A DNA stretch of 64,000 bases, taken from Pseudomonas sp. MYb60 (GTDB lineage Bacteria > Pseudomonadota > Gammaproteobacteria > Pseudomonadales > Pseudomonadaceae). How positions within the stretch are numbered: position 1 is the first letter of the stretch; every line of letters begins with the position of its first letter. The notes beneath the pieces are model-generated. The model was given only the letters and a program-made list of their open reading frames with translations. It did no database searches and had not been told where the DNA came from. The stretch covers positions 1 through 64,000 of the forward strand of contig NZ_PCOZ01000014.1 of the NCBI RefSeq assembly GCF_002979555.1. The letters are read 5' to 3'. The position numbers were made by a program, and so were the translations under genes. Shown here piece after piece: positions 15,932 through 24,359 of this stretch.

Positions 15932-18124
15932 ATGCACAACTTTCCACGCCATACCCATCTGCTGTTTCTCGCCGGCCTCACCGCGCTCCCGATGCCGGGC
16001 GCCTTCGCGGCGGATGAACAGGAGCCGACGCTCAAATCCGTGACTGTGACCGCCACGCGCCGCGAAGAATCGCTGCAGAAAGTCCCGGTGGCCGTTTCGG
16101 TGCTCGATGGCGAACAACTGGAACGCGACAATCGCAACGGCGTGGCGAGCATCGCCCAGCAGGTGCCGTCGCTGAACTTCCGCACCGGCGCCTCGAACAA
16201 GGACACCTCGCTGTTCGTGCGTGGCGTGGGCACCATCTCCACCTCCCCCGGCGTGGAGCCGACGGTGGCCACGGTGATCGACGGCGTGGTCTACGCCCGC
16301 CCGGGCCAGGCCACCCTCGACCTGCTCGACCTGGAGCGCATCGAAGTGCTGCGCGGCCCACAGGGCACACTGTTTGGCAAGAACGCCTCGGCCGGCGTGC
16401 TGAACATCACCAGCAAGGCGCCCACCGCCGAGACCCACGGCTATATCGACCAGTCCTACTACAGCGGCAACGAAAGCCGCACCCGCTTCGGCATCGGTGG
16501 CAGCCTGGTGCCGGATGTGCTCAAGGGTTCGGTCAGCACCTTGTTTGGCAGCTATGACGGCAACGTCGACAACCAGCACAACGGTCAGGAGGTCAATGGC
16601 TACAACCACAAAGGCATTCGCGGCAAGCTGGAATTCACCCCCAACGATGACCTGAAGCTGACGCTGATCGCTGACTACATGCAGTCCCACGACGACGCGC
16701 CGAACGGCGTGGTCAGCAAGTCGCTGACGCCCGCGTTCGCCAACGCCCTGAACCCGGCGCGCGCCTCCAGCGACAACCGCGACATCAACACCGATACCCG
16801 CGACCATGTGGAAGACACCAACAAGGGCGTGTCGGCCCAGTTGGACTGGAACCTAGGCGACTACACCCTCACGTCGATCACCGCCTGGCGCGGCTGGGAC
16901 AACACTCAGTACCAGGACGGCGACCGTCTCGGCACCGTGACCGCCGCATTCCCCGGCACCGCCGACAAGGGCCAGCTGGCGTTCAACCAATACTCCCAGG
17001 AACTGCGCCTGGCCTCGCCCAAGGGTGAATTCCTGGAGTACGTCGGCGGCCTCTTCTACATGCACGGCAAGGATGAAGAAACCTACCAGCGCACGCTGAC
17101 CACCACCACGCGTACCGACCGTGGCATCGCCGACTACAACACCACCAACGACACCTACGCAGTGTTCGGCGAAACCACGCTGAACTTCACCTCGCGCTTT
17201 CGCGGCATCGCCGGCCTGCGCTATACCCATGACGAACTGAAATACGATCACCGCCGCGTCTCCACCTCGGCCACCACGGTCAGCGGGATCCAGCCGGCCA
17301 CCTCCAGTTCCGGTTCGGTGGATGAAGACGGCTGGTCCGGCCGCCTGGGCGTGCAGTACGACATCAGCGACAGCGTCACCAGCTACCTCACCTACTCGCG
17401 CGGCTACAAAGGCCCAGCCTACAACGTGTTCTTCAACATGCAGCCGCGTGACACCGACGCGCTCAAGCCGGAAACCTCCAACACCTGGGAGGCAGGGATC
17501 AAGGCCAGCGCCTGGAACAACCGCCTGACCACCAACCTCGCGGTGTTCCACAGCGACTACGACAACTACCAGGCCAACTTCTTTGACAGCGTCGCCGGCC
17601 AGGTGGTGACTCGGTTGATCAACGCCGGCAGCGTCAGCACCGAAGGTGTCGAGCTGGATTACGCCTTGCAGGCTACTCCGCAACTCAAGCTTTCCGGCGC
17701 GCTGGCCTATACGCGTGCGCGCATCGACGAATTCGCCTGCCCGGCGGGCGCGGCCGCGACGTGCAACGTCAATGGCAAGCCGTTACCCTACAGCCCTGAC
17801 TGGAAAAGCTACGTGCGCGCCGACTACAGCATCCCGCTGGACAACGGCCTGGATATCGAACTGGGCACCGATTACAGCTGGCAGAGCGAAGTTCAGTACG
17901 ACATCAGCCAGAACTTCGATACCAAGCAAGGCGCCTACGGCATCTGGAACGCCAGCGTCGCCCTCGCCGACTACACCAACGGCTGGCGTGTAGCGCTGCT
18001 GGCCAAGAACCTCGCCGACAAGTCCTACTCGCCGATGCTGGCGAGCGGCGGCAACTACATCTACCGCGCCGTGCCCCGTGACGATGAGCGTTACTTCGGC
18101 GTGCAATTGCGCAAGGATTTCTAG
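15932..18124 (+). CDS. TonB-dependent receptor of the organosulfur-type cluster
   Basis: Outer-membrane active-transport receptor, 730 residues from the ATG at 15932. Residues 1-27 look like a signal peptide (ending AFAAD); a TonB box-like VTVTATRREESLQKVPV and the plug domain follow (LFVRGVGT, VIDGVVYARPGQ, RIEVLRGPQGTLFGKNASAG), then a 22-strand barrel ending in Phe (LRKDF). The open frame extends 43 codons upstream through the operators, so this start is preferred although the ribosome binding site is weak. The next gene starts two bases after the stop, so the three genes 15932-20386 are one operon. The imported compound is unknown; the neighbours suggest an organosulfur molecule. Confidence 0.85.
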   Translation: MHNFPRHTHLLFLAGLTALPMPGAFAADEQEPTLKSVTVTATRREESLQKVPVAVSVLDGEQLERDNRNGVASIAQQVPSLNFRTGASNKDTSLFVRGVGTISTSPGVEPTVATVIDGVVYARPGQATLDLLDLERIEVLRGPQGTLFGKNASAGVLNITSKAPTAETHGYIDQSYYSGNESRTRFGIGGSLVPDVLKGSVSTLFGSYDGNVDNQHNGQEVNGYNHKGIRGKLEFTPNDDLKLTLIADYMQSHDDAPNGVVSKSLTPAFANALNPARASSDNRDINTDTRDHVEDTNKGVSAQLDWNLGDYTLTSITAWRGWDNTQYQDGDRLGTVTAAFPGTADKGQLAFNQYSQELRLASPKGEFLEYVGGLFYMHGKDEETYQRTLTTTTRTDRGIADYNTTNDTYAVFGETTLNFTSRFRGIAGLRYTHDELKYDHRRVSTSATTVSGIQPATSSSGSVDEDGWSGRLGVQYDISDSVTSYLTYSRGYKGPAYNVFFNMQPRDTDALKPETSNTWEAGIKASAWNNRLTTNLAVFHSDYDNYQANFFDSVAGQVVTRLINAGSVSTEGVELDYALQATPQLKLSGALAYTRARIDEFACPAGAAATCNVNGKPLPYSPDWKSYVRADYSIPLDNGLDIELGTDYSWQSEVQYDISQNFDTKQGAYGIWNASVALADYTNGWRVALLAKNLADKSYSPMLASGGNYIYRAVPRDDERYFGVQLRKDF

Positions 18125-18125
18125 C

Positions 18126-19457
18126 ATGAGCCGTCAACTCTCACTCGGCGCCTTTCTCATGGCCACCGGGCACCACGTGGCCGCCTGGCGCCATCCGGAT
18201 GTGCCGGCGAACGCCGGGCTGGATTTCGCCCAGTACAAGCACGTGGCGCGGGTCGCCGAAGCAGCCCGGTTTGATGCCTTGTTCGTGGCCGACAGCATTG
18301 CCGCCCCCACGGTTGAAGTTGCCAGCCACATGGCGCGTTCGGATCACTTCGAGCCGCTCACCTTGCTCTCGGCGCTGAGTGCCGTGACGGACCATATCGG
18401 CCTGATCGCCACGGCGACCACCACCTACAACGAGCCTTACCACGTGGCGCGAAAATTCGCCTCGCTGGATCACCTGTCCGGCGGGCGTGCGGGCTGGAAC
18501 CTGGTGACCTCGGACGCCGCCGCCGAAGCGCACAACTTCGGCCGCGACGAACACCTGGGCCATGCCGAGCGCTACAGCCGCGCCCGCGAATTTCATCAGG
18601 TGGTCACCGGCCTGTGGGACAGCTGGGAAGACGATGCTTTTGTGCGCGACAAGGCCAGCGGCAATTACTACGACCCGGCCAAGCTGCACGTGCTGGAGCA
18701 TGTGGGCGAGCACTTTCGCGTCAAGGGCCCGCTCAACGTCGCGCGCTCGCCCCAGGGCCAGCCGGTGATCGTGCAGGCGGGTTCGTCGGAAACCGGGCGT
18801 GACTTGGCCGCGCAAACCGCCGAGGTGGTGTTTACCGCGCAGACCTCGCTGGAAAATGCCCAGGCGTTTTATGCCGACCTCAAGGGCCGTCTCGGGCAGT
18901 ACGGCCGTGACGCCGATGCGCTGAAGATCATGCCCGGCGTGTTTGTGGTGGTCGGGACCACCGACGCCGAGGCGCAAGCCAAATTCGAGGCGTTCCAGGA
19001 TCTGGTCGAGCCGCACGTCGGTGTGGCCTTGCTGGGGCGCATGCTGGGTAATTTCGACTTGTCCGGCTATCCGCTGGACGGCCCGCTGCCGGAGCTGCCG
19101 TTGACCGACAGCGGGCAACGCAGCCGCCAACAATTGCTCAGCGACCTGGCCTTGCGCGAGAACCTGACGCTGGCCCAACTGGGGCGGCGAATTGCCGGTG
19201 GCCGTGGGCATTACAACCTGATCGGCACGCCGGTGCAGGTGGCCGATGAACTGCAACGCTGGTTCGAAAACGGAGCCGCCGATGGCTTCAACATCCTGGT
19301 GCCGCACCTGCCCGGCGGGCTGGAAGACTTCGCTGAATGGGTGGTGCCCGAGCTGCAACGACGCGGCCTGTTCCGCACCGAATACACCGGCACGACGCTG
19401 CGAGAAAACCTCGGTCTGGCGCGCCCCGAAAACCGCTTCAAAAAGGACAACGCATGA
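18126..19457 (+). CDS. FMN-dependent monooxygenase, NtaA/SnaA/DszA type
   Basis: Class C flavin monooxygenase of the bacterial luciferase fold, 443 residues. It uses FMNH2 supplied by a separate reductase, usually to oxidise nitrogen or sulfur compounds. Family signatures include the N-terminal LGAFLMATGHHVAAWRHP, SGGRAGWNLVTS near residue 120, and a C-terminal region with VPELQRRGLFR and EYTGTTLRENLGL. It starts two bases after the receptor stop codon and its stop overlaps the binding-protein gene (ATGA). With the SsuA-like protein next to it, the likely role is cleavage of a C-S bond during sulfur limitation. No FMN reductase gene is adjacent. Confidence 0.88.
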   Translation: MSRQLSLGAFLMATGHHVAAWRHPDVPANAGLDFAQYKHVARVAEAARFDALFVADSIAAPTVEVASHMARSDHFEPLTLLSALSAVTDHIGLIATATTTYNEPYHVARKFASLDHLSGGRAGWNLVTSDAAAEAHNFGRDEHLGHAERYSRAREFHQVVTGLWDSWEDDAFVRDKASGNYYDPAKLHVLEHVGEHFRVKGPLNVARSPQGQPVIVQAGSSETGRDLAAQTAEVVFTAQTSLENAQAFYADLKGRLGQYGRDADALKIMPGVFVVVGTTDAEAQAKFEAFQDLVEPHVGVALLGRMLGNFDLSGYPLDGPLPELPLTDSGQRSRQQLLSDLALRENLTLAQLGRRIAGGRGHYNLIGTPVQVADELQRWFENGAADGFNILVPHLPGGLEDFAEWVVPELQRRGLFRTEYTGTTLRENLGLARPENRFKKDNA

Positions 19458-20386
19458 AGATTCCCGCCCTGTTCCTGGCCCTGCTGGCCGTGACCCAGAC
19501 CGCCCTCGCCGCCGACCCCGCCAGCCTGCGCATCGGCTACCAGAAAGGCTCCATCGCCCTGGTGCTGGCCAAGGAACACGGCCTGCTGGAGAAACGTTTT
19601 GCGCAGACCGAGGTGAAGTGGATCGAATTCCCCGCCGGCCCGCAGATGCTCGAAGCCCTTAACGTGGGTGCACTGGACGTGGGTTCCACCGGTGATATCC
19701 CCCCCTTGTTCGCCCAGGCGGCGGGTGCGGACCTGGTCTACGTCGGCGCCGAGCCGCCCAAGCCCAGCGCCGAAACGATCCTGGTGCGCAACGACAGCCC
19801 GCTGCATTCGGTGGCAGACCTGAAGGGCAAGAAAGTCGCGTTCCAGAAAGGCTCCAGCTCCCACAACCTGATCCTGCGCGCCCTGAACAAGGCAGGCTTG
19901 AGCTACAAGGATATCCAACCGGTGTACCTGCCGCCGGCCGATGCTCGCGCGGCATTCGAGCAGGGCAGCGTGGATGCCTGGGCGATCTGGGAACCCTACT
20001 CGTCCCTGGCGTTGAGCCAGAGCCCGAGCCATGTGCTGGCCAACGGCGAGGGCCTGGGCTTGTCCGGCCCGGTGTACACCGCGCGCCGCGACTATGCAAA
20101 AGCCAACGGGGTGTTTGTGCATGATGTGCTGGATGAGCTCAGTGCGGCTGAAGCGCTGACCCGCAGCCAGCGCGAAGACAGCCTGAAAGTGCTGACCGCC
20201 TTCATGGGCCTGCCGGCCGATGTGATCGCGCGCTACATGGACAACCGCCCGCCTTCGCCGATTTTGCCGATTGACGACACGATCATCCAGGCCCAACAGG
20301 CTACCGCGGATTTGTTCTACCAGAACCGCTTGCTGCCCAAGGCCATCGACGTCAACCAGGCAGTATGGAGACCCGAAGCCAACTGA
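19454..20386 (+). CDS. SsuA-like aliphatic sulfonate-type ABC binding protein
   Basis: Periplasmic solute-binding protein, 310 residues, with a signal peptide (MKIPALFLALLAVTQTALAA) and the SsuA/NMT1 fold. Typical pieces are LRIGYQKGSIALVLAKEHGL, EFPAGPQMLEALNVGALDVG, STGDIPPLFAQAAG and DAWAIWEPY. The ATG overlaps the monooxygenase stop codon. No permease (SsuC) or ATPase (SsuB) gene follows; the operon ends here at a REP hairpin, so the protein must use an ABC transporter encoded elsewhere. The exact ligand cannot be told from sequence. Confidence 0.88.
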   Translation: MKIPALFLALLAVTQTALAADPASLRIGYQKGSIALVLAKEHGLLEKRFAQTEVKWIEFPAGPQMLEALNVGALDVGSTGDIPPLFAQAAGADLVYVGAEPPKPSAETILVRNDSPLHSVADLKGKKVAFQKGSSSHNLILRALNKAGLSYKDIQPVYLPPADARAAFEQGSVDAWAIWEPYSSLALSQSPSHVLANGEGLGLSGPVYTARRDYAKANGVFVHDVLDELSAAEALTRSQREDSLKVLTAFMGLPADVIARYMDNRPPSPILPIDDTIIQAQQATADLFYQNRLLPKAIDVNQAVWRPEAN

Positions 20387-20391
20387 GATTT

Positions 20392-20424
20392 AAAGGTGGA
20401 AGGGGGCAAGCCCCCTCCACCTTT
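20392..20424. terminator. REP-derived bidirectional terminator
   Basis: A strong hairpin between two convergent genes. Arms AAAGGTGG and CCACCTTT extend the REP core AGGGGGC-AA-GCCCCCT, with one bulged A. It sits 6 bases after the SsuA-like stop and 9 bases before the stop of the ABC ATPase on the other strand. Confidence 0.65.
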
Positions 20425-20432
20425 GAACTGCA

Positions 20433-21224
20433 TCAGGCTTGAGCGCGGGTGCTTTTTTCGATCAGGCACATCGGGGTTCCGGCAATCGGTTCCTGCATCA
20501 CCTGCACCTGCACCTCAAACACCTGCCGCATCAGTGCTGCACTGATCACTGCCCCCGGCTCACCGTCAGCCACCAGTTTGCCGCCGTGCATCACTGCCAG
20601 ATGATCGGCATAGCGGCAAGCCTGGTTGATATCGTGCAGGACAGTCATCACCGTCTTGCCTTCCGCCGCCAGGTCCCGCATCAGGTCCATCAGTTCAACC
20701 TGATGGCTGATGTCGAGGTAAGTGGTGGGTTCATCCAGCAATACCACCGGCGCGTTCTGCGCCAGCACCATCGCCAGCCATGCACGTTGACGCTGGCCGC
20801 CGGACAGGTCGGCCAATGCGCGGTCCGCCAGCACGTCCAGTTCCAGGCGCTGCATGGCCTGGGTCACATGGGACTGATCGCGGCCGCTCAAACGCCCCCA
20901 CAGCGAGTTATGCGGGCTGCGCCCATAGGCGACCAACTGGCGCACGCTCACCCCTTCCGGCACCGGCAAGACTTGCGGCAGGAATGCAATCTGCCGCGCC
21001 AGTTCACGGGCGGACAAGCTGGCGTAGGCCTGGCCGTCCAGGGTCAGCTCACCCTCGGTCGGCTTGAGAATCCGCGCAAACGCCTTGAGCAAGGTGGACT
21101 TGCCGCAGCCGTTGGGGCCGATCAACGCGGTGACCTTCCCCGCCGGCGGTGTGAACGAAAGCCCTTGCACGATGCGAGTCGCGCCGTAACCGATATCGAG
21201 CTGTCGTGCCTGAAGAATACTCAT
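20433..21224 (-). CDS. Iron-siderophore ABC transporter ATPase (FecE/FepC type)
   Basis: ATP-binding subunit of 263 residues. Walker A is GPNGCGKST (about 36-44), the signature LSGGQ is at about 140-144 and Walker B VVLLDEP at about 160-166. The Q-loop sequence FLPQ and the VRQLVAYGRSPH segment are typical of iron-chelate importers. The ATG at 21224 lies five bases after the stop of the upstream permease gene; an upstream in-frame ATG would start inside that gene. It completes a four-gene importer (binding protein, two permeases, ATPase). Confidence 0.92.
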   Translation of the reverse strand: MSILQARQLDIGYGATRIVQGLSFTPPAGKVTALIGPNGCGKSTLLKAFARILKPTEGELTLDGQAYASLSARELARQIAFLPQVLPVPEGVSVRQLVAYGRSPHNSLWGRLSGRDQSHVTQAMQRLELDVLADRALADLSGGQRQRAWLAMVLAQNAPVVLLDEPTTYLDISHQVELMDLMRDLAAEGKTVMTVLHDINQACRYADHLAVMHGGKLVADGEPGAVISAALMRQVFEVQVQVMQEPIAGTPMCLIEKSTRAQA

Positions 21225-21228
21225 GGGA

Positions 21229-22197
21229 TCAGCCCTTGAACCGTGCCAGCAACCAAAGAAAATACGGCGCGCCAATCACCGCGGTGAGCACCCCTGCGGG
21301 GATTTCGCTGGGCGCGATCAACGTACGCCCGAGGGTGTCGGCCAGCACCAGCAACAGCGCGCCGATCAGCATCGCGGCGGGCAACAGCCATTGGTGATGC
21401 CCACCCACCAGCCTGCGTGCCATATGCGGCGCCACCAGCCCGATAAAGCCAATCGGCCCGATCACACCCACCCCCAGGCTGGTCAGCAGCACCGCGCAGG
21501 CCATCGCCAACCAACGCGTGCGGCTCAAGGCCGTGCCGAGGCTGTGGGCCGCTTCATCGCCGAGGGCGATCAGGTTCAGGGGTTTGGCCAGGCACAGGCC
21601 CAGCGGGATCAGCAGCAGGAACGGCAGCACCAGCGCCACATGGTGCCAGTTGCGGCTCCACAGGCTGCCGGTGAGCGCGAGCAACGCGGTGTTGATATCC
21701 AGCGGGTGGGACAGGATCAGAAACTCGGTGATGCTGGACAAGGTCACCGCAATCGCCACCCCGGACAGCGCAAAGCGCACCCCGGAAAAACTCACCCCGG
21801 TGTTGTACAGCGCCAACAGCAATGCACCGCCAGCCCCCCCGAGGCAGGCCACCAGCGGCAGCCAGGCAATCGGCATCTGCGGCCAGTTGATGATCGCCAC
21901 GGTCAGTGCCAGGCCGGCACCCTGGGTTACGCCGAGGATTTCGGGGGAGGCCAGCGGGTTGCGGATCACGCCCTGCACCATCGCCCCGGCCAGGCCGAAA
22001 GCCGCACCGGCAAGGATCGCGATCAGGCTGCGCGGCAGGCGGTGGTTCCACACTTCAAAGTCGAGGGCGTCGTGGGCCAGCAGGCGGTCAAGGACGGTGC
22101 CAGGGCTGAGCCACTGCGTGCCGGCGCTGAGGCTGACAAACGTCGCCAGCAGCAATAGACCGAGCAGCAGCCACAGGCGCACATTCGGGCGGATCAT
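21229..22197 (-). CDS. Iron-siderophore ABC permease (FecD type)
   Basis: An integral membrane subunit of 322 residues with the FecCD fold (about ten helices). Motifs include RLPRSLIAILAGAAFGLAGA, MVQGVIRNPLASPEILG and GPIGFIGLVAPHMARRLVG, which mark the coupling and substrate path. The ATG at 22197 overlaps the preceding permease stop codon; the open frame continues upstream only as a shadow of that gene. Confidence 0.91.
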   Translation of the reverse strand: MIRPNVRLWLLLGLLLLATFVSLSAGTQWLSPGTVLDRLLAHDALDFEVWNHRLPRSLIAILAGAAFGLAGAMVQGVIRNPLASPEILGVTQGAGLALTVAIINWPQMPIAWLPLVACLGGAGGALLLALYNTGVSFSGVRFALSGVAIAVTLSSITEFLILSHPLDINTALLALTGSLWSRNWHHVALVLPFLLLIPLGLCLAKPLNLIALGDEAAHSLGTALSRTRWLAMACAVLLTSLGVGVIGPIGFIGLVAPHMARRLVGGHHQWLLPAAMLIGALLLVLADTLGRTLIAPSEIPAGVLTAVIGAPYFLWLLARFKG

Positions 22198-23183
22198 AGG
22201 GCGCGCCTGGCGAGAAAGAGGAAGAACGGCGCGCCGATCAACGCCGTGACGACGCCCGCAGGGGTTTCCACCGGGAAGGCCACGGCGCGGCTGAGCAGGT
22301 CGGCGCCCAGTACGATCACCGCGCCCAATGCCGCGCTCAGCGGGATCAGCCAGCGGTAATCGTTGCCGAGGAACTGGCGCAGGATATTCGGCGCGATCAA
22401 CCCGACAAAGCCGATCGGCCCGACCGCACAGACACTGGCGCCGACCAGCAACAAGCTGGCGACAAACACCTGCAAGCGCAGGCTGGCGATGCCGACGCCC
22501 AACGAGCGTGCGGCGTCTTCGCCGAGGTTGATCAGGTTCAACCGCGGCGCGCACCACAGCGCCCACAGGCCACCGATCAGGGCGCACGGCCAGAGCAACT
22601 GCACCTGGGCGGCGCCGGCATTGGCGAGGGAACCGGCCAGCCAGTTGAGGACGCTTTGCGCCTGGGCTTCCACCAGGATCACTGTGAGCCGGGTCAACGC
22701 CGCGCACAACGCTGCAACAGCGACACCGGCCAGCACCAGGCGGCCCTGTGCGGTGGTCGGCGACCAGGCACCACCGAGACTGAATACAGTGATCCACGCC
22801 AGCCCGCCGCCGAGGCAGGTCATCAGCAACGCACCACCGGCAAAGGGCGGCGTGACCAATCCGGTGGAGAACAACGCCAACCCCAACGCCGCGCCGGCGG
22901 TCACGCCAAACAGCGACGGCGACGCCAGGCGGTTGCGCGTGATGCCCTGCATCAACGCGCCGGCCAGCCCCAGGCAGGCGCCGACCAACGCCGCACACAC
23001 CGCGCGCGGCACCCGCAACTGGGCAACGATGTAGGCCATATTGCCGCCCACGCTGCCTTGATGCACCAGGCCGTTCCACGCATCCGTCGCCGTGATGGTG
23101 AACGGCGACCAGCTGTACAGCGACCACCAGAACAACACGGCCCCCAGCAGCACAATGGCAACGGCGGCGACACTGCGCTGCAC
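22194..23183 (-). CDS. Iron-siderophore ABC permease (FecC type)
   Basis: The second FecCD permease, 329 residues. Motifs RVPRAVCAALVGACLGLAGA, MQGITRNRLASPSLFG and GPIGFVGLIAPNILRQFLG parallel those of the partner. The most likely start is GTG at 23183, two bases after the stop of the binding-protein gene; no ATG fits. It overlaps the FecD-type gene by four bases. The ribosome binding site is weak, suggesting translational coupling. Confidence 0.88.
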   Translation of the reverse strand: MQRSVAAVAIVLLGAVLFWWSLYSWSPFTITATDAWNGLVHQGSVGGNMAYIVAQLRVPRAVCAALVGACLGLAGALMQGITRNRLASPSLFGVTAGAALGLALFSTGLVTPPFAGGALLMTCLGGGLAWITVFSLGGAWSPTTAQGRLVLAGVAVAALCAALTRLTVILVEAQAQSVLNWLAGSLANAGAAQVQLLWPCALIGGLWALWCAPRLNLINLGEDAARSLGVGIASLRLQVFVASLLLVGASVCAVGPIGFVGLIAPNILRQFLGNDYRWLIPLSAALGAVIVLGADLLSRAVAFPVETPAGVVTALIGAPFFLFLARRAL

Positions 23184-23185
23184 GC

Positions 23186-24106
23186 TTATTGGCTCAATAC
23201 GGCTTTGCCGCCTTTGAGGATTGCCAAAGCGTCTTCGGCGATCTGCTCCGAGGCCAATACCCCGCGGTTGCGCGCCCAACTGTCGCCGTCCACTTCGGCG
23301 ACGTGCTGGTTGCGAACGGCACCCAGTACTTGCCACAGCGGCTGCTTGCTCCAGCTGTCGACGATGCTCGGGCGGCGATAATGGCCGACCAGCAGCCAGC
23401 CGGGATCCAGGGCGAGCAGTTGTTCGAGGCTGACGAATTCGGTGGGCGCAGCGTTGGCGCGGACCGAAGGGACCTTCAGGCCGATGGCTTTCAACACGCT
23501 GCCGGCGTAGGAATCAGGGCCGTGAACGGAGAAGCTGTCTTCCCGCGCGACGCCGAACAAGACGCTGGCCCCCGTCGGGATCTGCTGGGCGATGGCCTTG
23601 AGGTGTGCGCGGTTCTTCTGGATGCGCGCCTGCATCTCTGGGGTCTTGCCGAGCGCCTTGCCGATCAGCTCGGCGGAGGTGAGGCTGCCCTCGTAATCCT
23701 CGCCACGCGATGGCAACAGCAGCGTCGGTGCGATGCTCGCCAGGTCGCTGTACAACGCCTGGTGACGGTTGAGGTCGGCGACGATCAGGTCCGGTTTGAG
23801 CCGGGCGATTTCCTCGATGCTCGGTTGCGAGCGCAGGCCCACCGATTTCCACTGGCCGATGGCCTGACGCACACGCGGCAGCACACGGTTGGCATCGCCA
23901 TCATCGGCGGCGCCAACGGGGGTCACGTCCACGGCGGCGAGGCTGTCGAGAAAGGAGAACTCCAGCACCACCACACGCTTGGGCGCATCCGGCAGGTGCA
24001 CAGTGTGCTGGCCGTCGTTGACGTCGATGGGAGCAGCGTTCAATACGCTTGAGGAAAACGCCAGCAGGCAGGCGGCCAGGGTGGGGATAGAGCGCAGCAA
24101 TCGCAT
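23186..24106 (-). CDS. Iron-siderophore periplasmic binding protein (FecB type)
   Basis: Periplasmic binding protein of 306 residues with a signal peptide ending VLNA and the TroA/FecB fold. Pieces such as APKRVVVLEFSFLDSLAAVDV, PSIEEIARLKPDLIVAD and the C-terminal SEQIAEDALAIL are typical of dicitrate or hydroxamate carriers. It heads the importer operon 24106-20433 (-). The gene lies 253 bases downstream of the STN-domain receptor gene and likely serves the same siderophore. A Fur-box-like sequence lies about 90 bases upstream of its start. Confidence 0.9.
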   Translation of the reverse strand: MRLLRSIPTLAACLLAFSSSVLNAAPIDVNDGQHTVHLPDAPKRVVVLEFSFLDSLAAVDVTPVGAADDGDANRVLPRVRQAIGQWKSVGLRSQPSIEEIARLKPDLIVADLNRHQALYSDLASIAPTLLLPSRGEDYEGSLTSAELIGKALGKTPEMQARIQKNRAHLKAIAQQIPTGASVLFGVAREDSFSVHGPDSYAGSVLKAIGLKVPSVRANAAPTEFVSLEQLLALDPGWLLVGHYRRPSIVDSWSKQPLWQVLGAVRNQHVAEVDGDSWARNRGVLASEQIAEDALAILKGGKAVLSQ

Positions 24107-24192
24107 GACAAGAACCTCGACGGTGAAACACCCAGGCTAGACAGGCCTGGGAAAACGGCGGGTACTATTCCATATCGAGACGGTGTGATCAA

Positions 24193-24211
24193 AAAACATT
24201 CTCATTCAGTT
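24193..24211 (-). promoter_or_regulatory. Candidate Fur box
   Basis: On the minus strand the sequence reads ACTGAATGAGAATGTTTTT; the stretch AATGAGAAT matches the AATGATAAT core of the Fur consensus at eight of nine bases, but the right half is poor. The position in front of an iron-importer operon supports the call. Confidence 0.4.
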
Positions 24212-24242
24212 GATGAAACTACACCTGACGCTGCTGGGAAAT

Positions 24243-24330
24243 GTGAGAGGGGCTTGCCCCCGATGAGGGCGTGTCAGTTGACACATCGTTGGCTGACATA
24301 CCGCCATCGGGGGGCAAGCCCCCTCGCACA
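24243..24330. repeat. REPIN (inverted REP pair)
   Basis: Left REP GTGAGAGGGGCTTGCCCCCG and right REP CGGGGGGCAAGCCCCCTCGC face each other around a spacer with the short inverted pair GTCAG/CTGAC. The pair can fold into a long hairpin. It separates the STN-domain receptor gene from the importer operon on the same strand, so it may uncouple their expression. Confidence 0.75.
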
Positions 24331-24359
24331 GGGGCTCCAATCCATGTTGGGAGCGGTGC

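Noticed and set aside
22198..23127. A 632-codon frame suggesting a fused permease
   Set aside because: The extra N-terminal half is a shadow of the FecC-type gene; each permease has its own start and full length.
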